DNA from: Bacteroidota bacterium
Lineage (GTDB): Bacteria; Bacteroidota; Bacteroidia; Chitinophagales; Chitinophagaceae
NCBI GenBank assembly: GCA_021780705.1
Contig: JAJXYG010000178.1
Location: 1-5,799 of the forward strand
Direction of reading: 5' to 3'
DNA length: 5,799 bases
The notes under the pieces were generated by a model. That model was not told where the DNA came from. It saw only the letters and a list, made by a program, of their open reading frames with translations, and did no database searches. The position numbers and the translations under genes are program-made. Every line of letters starts with the position of its first letter. The first letter of the stretch is position 1. Of the stretch, positions 1 to 5,799 are shown piece after piece.

Positions 1-940
1 CGGTTAGTTGTTCATCCTGTGCTGCATCAACCAATTCATTAAAAATTAAAAATAGCTGAAAGGGTTTAATGCTGCCTGTACTTAAATCATCATCGCCATA
101 CATACTGCCGTTAAAATGAAAACCGCCAAGTACATTAAAATGCAGCAGTCTTGCAACAATCTGTTCAATATTGGTATTGGGTAAATGATGGCCCAGATCT
201 ACCAGGGTATAGGCCTTTGGACCCAGTTTTGAACTAAACAGGTAGGACTGTCCCCAGTCGCCTACAGTCATCGAATAGAAATTGGGTTCATAGGCTTTGT
301 ATTCCACATAGATCTTCCAGTCTGAAGGCAGATGGGAATAAATCTCCTGTAAACTTTCAAAGGTACGTTGCCAGGCTTCCCGGAAATTGAGTTGCCCCGG
401 AAAACTGGACCCATCACTGAGCCATACGGTAAGGGCTTTGGAGCCCAGTTTCTTGCCATACTTTATGACTTCCAGGTTGTGCCGGATTGCCTGCTGGCGA
501 ACGGCCTTGTCTACATGCTGTAATGACCCAAATTTATAACTCAATTTTTGTCCCGGTTGATCCTGGAAAGTATTGGAATTCATGGCGTCAAACCTGAGGC
601 CATCTTGTTTTGCCAGTCTCTTGATGGAGAGGGTATCGCTGGGGATATCCCAGGGGATGTGCAGGGAAACTGCTCCGCTGCCTCGGTTCAGGCTATGCAG
701 GAGCCCTATATCCTCCAGTTTCTCCTCCAGGTTTCGGGGTTCCCCACCACCGGGAAACCTCCCAAACCGGGTGCCGCCGGTTCCCAAGGCCCAACTCGGA
801 ATGGCGATCTGGAACTTCCTGATTTTTTCAATGACGTCTTTATGATCCGGGAATCGGGCGGTAAAGGATTCCAAATCTTTTTGGTGTTGGTCATAATGTA
901 CTGCATTGTGTCGCGGGATTACCTTCGGGTCTATTGTCAT
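1..940 (-). CDS. rhaI: L-rhamnose isomerase, RhaI type (C-terminus beyond window edge)
   Basis: This enzyme interconverts L-rhamnose and L-rhamnulose in the cytoplasm, the first committed step of rhamnose use. Reading the minus strand from the ATG at 940-938 gives 313 codons with no stop, running off the left edge; the family is about 420-430 residues, so roughly a quarter is missing. Residues 45-66 read IAIPSWALGTGG followed by RFGRFPGGG, and residues 208-285 carry the TIM-barrel metal site: E213 (YVEYK), D248 and H251 (VDLGHH), H275 (GFHFN), D283 and D285 (YGDDD). The spacings (35, 3, 24, 8, 2) match the Pseudomonas stutzeri L-rhamnose isomerase ligands E219, D254, H257, H281, D289 and D291 as I recall them, at a constant offset of 6. 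The start is well fixed: an in-frame TAA lies 13 codons upstream with no other ATG between. The leader is A-rich without a Shine-Dalgarno. The gene starts 33 bp after rhaM. It is not the classical E. coli RhaA type, judging by these motifs. The family is sure; the end is unseen. Confidence 0.93.
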   Translation of the reverse strand, partial: MTIDPKVIPRHNAVHYDQHQKDLESFTARFPDHKDVIEKIRKFQIAIPSWALGTGGTRFGRFPGGGEPRNLEEKLEDIGLLHSLNRGSGAVSLHIPWDIPSDTLSIKRLAKQDGLRFDAMNSNTFQDQPGQKLSYKFGSLQHVDKAVRQQAIRHNLEVIKYGKKLGSKALTVWLSDGSSFPGQLNFREAWQRTFESLQEIYSHLPSDWKIYVEYKAYEPNFYSMTVGDWGQSYLFSSKLGPKAYTLVDLGHHLPNTNIEQIVARLLHFNVLGGFHFNGSMYGDDDLSTGSIKPFQLFLIFNELVDAAQDEQLT

Positions 941-952
941 CTCAAATATTTT

Positions 953-972
953 TTCAGGTTTTTTTGCCTGAA
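953..972. repeat. Intercistronic inverted repeat between rhaM and rhaI
   Basis: TTCAGG at 953-958 is the exact reverse complement of CCTGAA at 967-972, separated by an 8-nt loop (seven T and one G on the plus strand). It fills most of the 33-bp gap between the rhaM stop and the rhaI start and ends 12 nt before the rhaI ATG. In the minus-strand transcript the stem is followed by an A-run, not a U-run, so it does not look like an intrinsic terminator for this operon. It may be an RNA-processing, stability or translation-tuning hairpin, or a chance palindrome in A/T-rich sequence. Confidence 0.4.
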
Positions 973-973
973 T

Positions 974-1351
974 TTACGGTAAATAGAATACTTCTTTTAA
1001 TGGAATCGTGACCGGGGAATCGTCCTGTCGGGTCACCATAATATCCTTCATGTAGGTCCACCATCGTTTCATGATCGGGTCGGAGGGAAGATTTTCAAGC
1101 AAAGCCGGGTCTTCCACTTGCATTACGGCAAAGAGGCTGCCGCTTTCTTCGTCCAGGTAAATTCCGTATTCCGTGATTCCCTTTTCAAGAAGCAATGCTT
1201 TCAGTTCTGGCCAGATGGCATCGTGCCTTCTCTTGTATTCAGCTTCCATCCCTTTCAGCAGTTGCATTTTGGCAGCCATCCTTCTGGGAGATATGGGAGC
1301 ATTTGAAAAACCTGGCGCAGGTCCCAAATTTTGAGAATTATCTTCATCCAT
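974..1351 (-). CDS. rhaM: L-rhamnose mutarotase RhaM
   Basis: RhaM interconverts the alpha and beta anomers of L-rhamnopyranose so that the isomerase receives the right form. The 125-residue product matches the small ferredoxin-like-fold mutarotase family over residues 22-125. Visible hallmarks are EYKRRHDAIWPEL (Y39 and H43, matching E. coli Y18 and H22), EYGIYLDEE (Y62, matching E. coli Y41), KRWWTYMKDIM (95-105) and the conserved C-terminus EVFYLP. The family is usually about 104 residues, so the ATG at 1351 adds about 21 residues with a polar, Pro/Ser-rich composition. M25 (codon at 1279-1277) would give 101 residues but would trim the first beta strand by three residues relative to E. 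coli, and AGAAGG sits directly against that ATG with no spacer. An in-frame TAA lies just upstream of the 1351 ATG, so no longer start exists. The gene sits 69 bp after the aldolase-dehydrogenase gene and 33 bp before rhaI. Function is firm, the start codon is not. Confidence 0.93.
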   Translation of the reverse strand: MDEDNSQNLGPAPGFSNAPISPRRMAAKMQLLKGMEAEYKRRHDAIWPELKALLLEKGITEYGIYLDEESGSLFAVMQVEDPALLENLPSDPIMKRWWTYMKDIMVTRQDDSPVTIPLKEVFYLP

Positions 1352-1420
1352 AATATTTCCGGATTAGGTCTGATATCCTTCCCATTATGACAATCCTTGC
1401 CTTGATTAAAGGACCTCAGT

Positions 1421-3541
1421 TTATCGAACAAAAGCCATGGCCACCCCACCATCGACATTCAGGGTATTGCCGGTGGATTTATTAAGTAATCCGCTTACAA
1501 ATACAAAGCACGCATTGGCAATATCCTCCGGCAGTATGGTTTCATTCAGCAGGGTCCTCTTTGCATAAAATGCAGGTAATTCCTCCACTGTAATCCCATA
1601 AGCCCGGGCCCTTCCCTCTGCCCACTTTCCCGCCCAAATATGAGAATCTGCGATTACGGCATCCGGGTTAACGGAATTGACCCTGATTTTTTCCCCACCC
1701 AGTTCTGCTGCCATCAGCCGGCTTAAATGGGCCTGGGCCGCTTTGGCGGAACCATAACCTGCATTATTGGGGCCCGCTGCCAGGGAATTTTTCGACACAA
1801 TGTTTAAAATGTCTCCCCCGGTTCCCTGTTTTCTAAGAATCCCAATCCCGCATTGTGACACCAGGAACTGTCCCTTCACCAGAATGTCATATAGCGCGTC
1901 CCAGTCCTGCTCAGTGTGGTCTTCAATAGGTTTGGATATGCTGATCCCGGCATTGTTTACTATTATGTCTATACCGCCATAACATAGGGCCGCTTGTGCA
2001 TAGGCATTCTCAATCTGGTCCTTTCGGGTCACATCCAGGGGGATTGAAGTAACCTGGTCTTTGGAAAAAAGAGAAGTGAACTCCTCAAGGGTAGTTTGTA
2101 GTCTGGTTTCGCTCAGATCATTAAGTACTATGCAGGCGCCTTCTGAGGCAAATTTTTTGGCAATGGCCTTTCCAATTCCCCCCGCACTGCCGGTAATGAA
2201 GGCGATCCTGCCACTGAGCGGTTTGGGTTGGGGCATTCTTTTAAGTTTTGCTTCTTCAAGGAGCCAGTATTCAATATTGAACGCCTCCTGTCTGGAAAGG
2301 GCGACATATTCCGAAATGGCTTCAGCCCCCTTCATGACGTTGATGGCATTGATATAAAATTCTGAGGCTACCCTGGCTGTTTGTTTGTCTTTGGCAAAGG
2401 TGAACATCCCCACCCCGGGGTAGAGGATTACTACCGGATTGGGGTCCCGCATGGAAGGGCTGTCCGGGTGCTTGCACTGGTTATAATAATCGGTGTAATA
2501 CTGGCGGTACCTTTCAAAATGGGGTTCTATTCTGGCCTTGATCTCCTTAAAATCCTCCAGATCTTCATCTGGAGCCATAGGTAGGATCATCGGGGAAATC
2601 TTGGTCCTTAGAAAGTGGTCCGGGCAACTGGTACCCATAGGGGCAAGCCGCTCCAGGTCCTTTGAGTTGACAAATTCCATGACCGGATCCTCATCGGAAA
2701 AATGTCCAATCATCGGGTTATGGGTACTGCAGAAGCCACGCAGGAACGGAGCGAGACTGGCCGCTTTTCGCCGCCTTTCCTCCCCGGGCAGGGAGACGAC
2801 TTTTGGTCCCCCGAAAACCGGCCCCTTTTTCCCATATTGTCCCTGAAGGAAGGAGGCACATTTTTCTACCACCTCCAGGGTGTTGAGATAACTTTCATAA
2901 GAGGTGTCTCCCCAGGTAAACAGGCCATGAGAGGCTAACATAATTCCCCTGGCTCCGGGATTTTCGTTCAGACACTGCCTTAGTTTCAGGCCCAGGTCAA
3001 ATCCCGGTCTCTGCCATTCCACCCAGGCGATCTCATTTCCAAACAGCTCACGGGTGATTTGTTTTCCCTCCCTGGAGGCGGCAATTGCGATGGCTGCATC
3101 GGGATGCAGATGGTCAATATGGGTAAAAGGAAGGAACCCGTGAAGGGGAGTATCAATGGACGGGGCCCTGGACTGGGGATCAAAAATGCAGCGATTGAAT
3201 AGGTCTACCATTTCATCTTCGAATTCCAGACCGCGATATACCTGTTCCAGGGAGCGCAGGCGTTCAAGGTAAAGGGCCGCCAGCCCGCTTCTTTTCATGG
3301 TACCCAGATCCCCGCCGCTCCCTTTTATCCAAAGGACACTGACCTGTTTTCCGGTGAGCGGATCTTTCTGGACGGATTTGCAGGAAGTATTGCCCCCTCC
3401 ATAATTGGTGAGTCTGAGGTCGGCTCCCAACAGGTTAGACCGGTACACAAGTAGGCCTACTTCATCTCCCTGAAGAGCCGAAGCTTTCTCCGGATCCCAC
3501 AGGTAGCTTACATGGTTAAATTTGGGTGCTTGTTTAGACAT
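1421..3541 (-). CDS. rhaD: Bifunctional rhamnulose-1-phosphate aldolase / L-lactaldehyde dehydrogenase
   Basis: This cytoplasmic fusion splits L-rhamnulose-1-phosphate into DHAP and L-lactaldehyde and then oxidises the lactaldehyde, probably to L-lactate with NAD+. It belongs to the RhaD aldolase-dehydrogenase family, called RhaEW in Bacillus. The 706 residues are full length for the family. Residues about 20-240 are a class II aldolase/adducin domain: TNYGGGNTSCK at 45-55 is the phosphate-binding loop, THIDHLHPD at 140-148 supplies the probable zinc ligands H144 and H146, and ASHGLFTWG at 203-211 supplies H205. Residues about 340-440 are the conserved linker (VILYPGVGMFTFAKDKQTAR, 371-390). 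Residues about 443-706 are a short-chain dehydrogenase: TGSAGGIG at 450-457, D475 at the end of strand 2 (favours NAD), NNAG at 529-532, S583, and Y596/K600 in YGSAK, with NVDGG at 695-699. Both active sites look intact. It starts 19 bp after rhaT, with no clear Shine-Dalgarno. Zinc-ligand assignments are by analogy to E. coli RhaD; which alcohol/aldehyde the dehydrogenase uses is inferred from the family. Confidence 0.95.
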   Translation of the reverse strand: MSKQAPKFNHVSYLWDPEKASALQGDEVGLLVYRSNLLGADLRLTNYGGGNTSCKSVQKDPLTGKQVSVLWIKGSGGDLGTMKRSGLAALYLERLRSLEQVYRGLEFEDEMVDLFNRCIFDPQSRAPSIDTPLHGFLPFTHIDHLHPDAAIAIAASREGKQITRELFGNEIAWVEWQRPGFDLGLKLRQCLNENPGARGIMLASHGLFTWGDTSYESYLNTLEVVEKCASFLQGQYGKKGPVFGGPKVVSLPGEERRRKAASLAPFLRGFCSTHNPMIGHFSDEDPVMEFVNSKDLERLAPMGTSCPDHFLRTKISPMILPMAPDEDLEDFKEIKARIEPHFERYRQYYTDYYNQCKHPDSPSMRDPNPVVILYPGVGMFTFAKDKQTARVASEFYINAINVMKGAEAISEYVALSRQEAFNIEYWLLEEAKLKRMPQPKPLSGRIAFITGSAGGIGKAIAKKFASEGACIVLNDLSETRLQTTLEEFTSLFSKDQVTSIPLDVTRKDQIENAYAQAALCYGGIDIIVNNAGISISKPIEDHTEQDWDALYDILVKGQFLVSQCGIGILRKQGTGGDILNIVSKNSLAAGPNNAGYGSAKAAQAHLSRLMAAELGGEKIRVNSVNPDAVIADSHIWAGKWAEGRARAYGITVEELPAFYAKRTLLNETILPEDIANACFVFVSGLLNKSTGNTLNVDGGVAMAFVR

Positions 3542-3560
3542 ATAATTTGAATGTAATTTT

Positions 3561-4643
3561 TTATCCCTTTATTGAATTTCCATACCCTACCAGGATCACC
3601 GAAACAATCAGAGTCAAAATACCCACCAGGATCGTAACCAGGGTTTTTCTGCTGACCCCCTTCCATTCCTTCAGCCAAAAGCCCCAGAGGTTTGCTACCA
3701 AAATGATGAAGGACATATGCAGTATCCAGGAACTGGCGCCATTTCCCAACTTACTTTCCCCCATGCCATAGAAAAAGAATTGAAGGAACCACAGAGTTCC
3801 CGCCATGGCGCAAAAGAGGTAATTCAGGGTAAGAGGAGTCTTTTTATTGGTATAATCACCAAAAGACCGGTTTCGGAAATTCAAAAACAGAGTCCAGATC
3901 AGGTTGGTGGTGAGCCCGCCCCATAACAGGACCACATAGATTACATTGTTACGATACAGGAAATTGCCGGTTACCGGAGGATGGGCCGCTTTCCAGATAT
4001 TATTGGCAACTTCTGCCATGGGGGAACCGGCTTCAATCCCGAAGTTGAAGCAGGCACTGAGAATTCCGGCGACAATACACACAACCAATCCCCTGACCAG
4101 GTTGAACTCGCGTACGCTTTCCTGCTTCTTTTCCATCGGCAATTCCCGTTCTTTAGCCACCCCCGCTTTACCACAAATGAAAATACCCACCAGGCAAATC
4201 ACTACTCCCACCAGGACAATTTGTCCCCAGGAATGCCCCAGCAAATCTGAAAAGGACGTTTTTCCCTTCATAGGATGAAAGTTATAATAGATCGCAGGGG
4301 CCAGGCTCCCAAAGGCAGAAGTGAAACCCAGTAATACAGAGTTCCCCAGGGACATGCCCAGGTAGCGCATTCCGAGTCCATACATCAGGCCTCCAATCCC
4401 CCAAAGCACCCCCCAGAAATAAGTCCATCCAAAGGTGGACAAAGAAGACTGGGCGATGATGGTGGTGAAATGAGGCACGGTCAGCCATGCCGCCAGGGGT
4501 GGAATAAATAGCCAGCTGAATAGCCCCCCTACGATCCAGAAACTTTCCCAATGCCAGCCCTTTACTTTGTTATAAGGGACATAAAAACTGCCGGAGGCAG
4601 CGCCTCCCAGGAAGTGAAAGAAAATGCCACGAATAATTTGCAT
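3561..4643 (-). CDS. rhaT: L-rhamnose/proton symporter RhaT
   Basis: RhaT is an inner-membrane permease that takes up L-rhamnose with protons. The 360-residue product is close to the family length (E. coli about 344). The N-terminus carries GGAASGSFYVPYNKVKGW at 13-30, followed by WESFWIVGGLFSWL, typical of RhaT. By eye I count ten hydrophobic segments, at roughly 3-20, 34-54, 74-92, 98-120, 138-157, 182-203, 232-254, 271-293, 305-323 and 332-355. A charged loop at 160-180 (KERELPMEKKQE region) separates the two halves. There is no cleavable signal peptide; the first hydrophobic stretch is the first membrane helix. The start ATG at 4643 places the family motif at the expected distance from the N-terminus. 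The stop lies 19 bp from the aldolase-dehydrogenase start, so the two are probably co-transcribed. It lies 111 bp downstream of the rhamnosidase gene, the widest gap in the window. The rhamnose genes on either side support rhamnose as the substrate. Confidence 0.94.
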   Translation of the reverse strand: MQIIRGIFFHFLGGAASGSFYVPYNKVKGWHWESFWIVGGLFSWLFIPPLAAWLTVPHFTTIIAQSSLSTFGWTYFWGVLWGIGGLMYGLGMRYLGMSLGNSVLLGFTSAFGSLAPAIYYNFHPMKGKTSFSDLLGHSWGQIVLVGVVICLVGIFICGKAGVAKERELPMEKKQESVREFNLVRGLVVCIVAGILSACFNFGIEAGSPMAEVANNIWKAAHPPVTGNFLYRNNVIYVVLLWGGLTTNLIWTLFLNFRNRSFGDYTNKKTPLTLNYLFCAMAGTLWFLQFFFYGMGESKLGNGASSWILHMSFIILVANLWGFWLKEWKGVSRKTLVTILVGILTLIVSVILVGYGNSIKG

Positions 4644-4754
4644 ACGCTGAAAAATTTGAGGGTCGCCCTGGTGGGTTAATTATGTACTCCCTTGCCGGCT
4701 GATTACTTCCTGCTGGCCATCCATGCATGTCAGAAAATATTTCGATGACCTTGC

Positions 4755-5799
4755 CTACCGGATTGCAGAAAAATGATAGGTACCCGATCCGGTTTCCAAT
4801 TCCACATATCCCTGGCTCATGCCGATTACTTTTATTCCTTCCACTTCGGATAGCGGCTTGCCACTTTCACTTACGACTTCTGCGCTTTTTGCCGGAATAT
4901 AAATAGTAGCCCGGGTATTGGCCGGTATTTGTACCTCCATCCATACTGAATCACCGGCCGCCTGGTCTTTGCCACGTGAGACTTTCCAGCTACTGGATAC
5001 CTCTCCATAATAGGTTTCAAGACTGGCCTTTGCAAAGGACAGGTCACCACCGAGGTGAGGTTTGATCCGGATGTGTTTGTAACCGGGGCCGTCCGCATAG
5101 GTATCCAGGCCTGCCATCTTTCGATACATCCAGTCGCCAATGGCCCCATAGGCATAATGGTTAAAGGAGTTCATGGAAGGAGTTTCGAAGGTACTGTCCG
5201 GCTTTTCTCCGTCCCATCTTTCCCAGATCGTGGTAGCACCCATCGTGACCGGATACAGCCAGGAAGGGTAGGTAGTTTGAAGCAATAGCCGGTAGGCAAT
5301 ATCATCATAGCCAAAACGGGTAAGGACATGACACAGATAGGGGGTACCCAGGAATCCGGTAGTCAGGTGATAGTTATAGCTTTTGATATTTTCCACCAGT
5401 CTTTTTGCGGCCTGGGTCCTTAGACTTTCCGGGAGCATGTCAAAATTGAGGGCCAGGACATAGGCAGTCTGGGTGCCGGATACCAGCCTGCCATTGGGTG
5501 TTACGTATTCGTCCAGGAAGGCGGCCTTGATTTTTTTCAGCAAGGCAGTGTAGGATTCCACATCACTGGTTTTGCCGAGCACCTCTGCAGCATTGATGAG
5601 TAGTTGGGTGGAATGAGCATAGAAGCATTGGGCGATCAGGTATTTGTCGGTGACCGCGGACCTGCCATCATTGTCATCGGCAGGTCGGTAGAAAAGCCAA
5701 TCCCCAAAGTCAAAGCCGGTATTCCAAAGGTTGTCATGGGTTCTTGACCTTATAAAATCTACCCAGCCCTTCATGCTGGAATATTGGCGGCGAAGCACC
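4755..5799 (-). CDS. GH78 alpha-L-rhamnosidase, C-terminal part (N-terminus beyond window edge)
   Basis: This enzyme hydrolyses terminal alpha-L-rhamnosyl bonds in glycans or glycosides with inversion, releasing L-rhamnose for the downstream genes. The frame is open to the right edge and ends with TAG at 4757-4755. The 348 or so codons seen are the distal part of a protein whose family usually runs about 700-1100 residues. The first complete codon (GTG, 5798-5796) is an internal Val, not a start. Counting from it, residues 1-235 are the distal half of the (alpha/alpha)6 barrel: GFDFGDWL at 28-35, GTPYLCHVL at 151-159, TTIWERWDG at 189-197 and FNHYAYGAIGDWMYR at 212-226. E193 in WERW is the likely general base. 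The general-acid region, with its CPQR..R.GWTGD-type motif, must lie upstream of the window. Residues about 237-347 are the C-terminal beta-sandwich (Bac_rhamnosid_C), from GPGYKHIRIKPHLGG at 237-251 to the end. Signal peptide and cell location cannot be judged; a periplasmic or surface site is usual. Confidence 0.93.
   Translation of the reverse strand, partial: VLRRQYSSMKGWVDFIRSRTHDNLWNTGFDFGDWLFYRPADDNDGRSAVTDKYLIAQCFYAHSTQLLINAAEVLGKTSDVESYTALLKKIKAAFLDEYVTPNGRLVSGTQTAYVLALNFDMLPESLRTQAAKRLVENIKSYNYHLTTGFLGTPYLCHVLTRFGYDDIAYRLLLQTTYPSWLYPVTMGATTIWERWDGEKPDSTFETPSMNSFNHYAYGAIGDWMYRKMAGLDTYADGPGYKHIRIKPHLGGDLSFAKASLETYYGEVSSSWKVSRGKDQAAGDSVWMEVQIPANTRATIYIPAKSAEVVSESGKPLSEVEGIKVIGMSQGYVELETGSGTYHFSAIR

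Noticed and set aside
268..459. Minus-strand 63-codon frame inside the isomerase region, suggesting at first that rhaI might be frameshifted
   Set aside because: It is in a different frame from rhaI; the rhaI frame is continuous from 940 to the left edge, so there is no break to explain.
548..982. Plus-strand 144-codon open frame
   Set aside because: It is antisense to the strongly recognisable RhaI frame and shows no family-like features of its own.
1352..1420. Short inverted repeat (TCCTT...AAGGA on the minus strand) and a 13-codon leader frame between the aldolase-dehydrogenase gene and rhaM
   Set aside because: The stem is about 5 bp without a T-run, and the tiny frame, which overlaps the rhaM start, has no conserved feature; both are expected by chance.
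2061..2938. Several plus-strand frames of 67-102 codons within the aldolase-dehydrogenase gene
   Set aside because: They are opposite a full-length conserved gene with intact motifs and have no independent start signals or recognisable domains.
4644..4754. Possible promoter or terminator in the 111-bp gap upstream of rhaT, including AGGG-TCG-CCCT at 4659-4669 followed on the minus strand by a T-run
   Set aside because: The stem is only 4 bp with a 3-nt loop, and no clear Bacteroidota TAnnTTTG/TTTG promoter pair is present; a weak internal promoter cannot be excluded but is not supported.
1..5799. CRISPR arrays, tRNA or rRNA genes, insertion sequences, attachment sites
   Set aside because: No repeated spacer pattern, RNA-gene signature, transposase or terminal repeats were seen; nearly all of the window is accounted for by five catabolic genes.

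Overview
This window is a single-strand gene cluster for releasing, importing and breaking down L-rhamnose. It most likely comes from a member of the Bacteroidota. The evidence for that is the protein style (a Bacteroidota-like RhaT with a GGAASGSFYVPYNKVKGW-type N-terminus, a Pseudomonas stutzeri-type RhaI isomerase, and a fused aldolase-dehydrogenase), the lack of strong Shine-Dalgarno sequences, and A/T-rich leaders before the start codons. Genus or family cannot be read from the window.

All five genes lie on the minus strand, so they are transcribed from high to low coordinates. In that order they are: the C-terminal part of a GH78 alpha-L-rhamnosidase (4755-5799, cut by the right edge); the L-rhamnose/H+ symporter RhaT (3561-4643); a two-domain rhamnulose-1-phosphate aldolase / lactaldehyde dehydrogenase (1421-3541); the L-rhamnose mutarotase RhaM (974-1351); and an L-rhamnose isomerase of the RhaI type (1-940, cut by the left edge). 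The isomerase is easy to miss because its stop codon is outside the window, but translating the minus strand from 940 gives 313 uninterrupted codons with a recognisable metal site.

The intergenic gaps, from the GH78 gene onward, are 111, 19, 69 and 33 bp. This fits one operon, with at most an internal promoter before rhaT. The 33-bp gap before the isomerase holds a 6-bp perfect inverted repeat.

The genes form a nearly complete route. The rhamnosidase cleaves terminal alpha-L-rhamnose from glycans or glycosides, RhaT carries the sugar across the inner membrane, RhaM equilibrates its anomers, and RhaI converts L-rhamnose to L-rhamnulose. After phosphorylation by a kinase, the fused enzyme splits rhamnulose-1-phosphate into DHAP and L-lactaldehyde and oxidises the aldehyde to L-lactate. 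The kinase (RhaB/RhaK) and any regulator are not in the window. Nothing here looks like a wholly new system; the points worth a second look are the mutarotase N-terminus, the intercistronic hairpin and the arrangement of the pathway.
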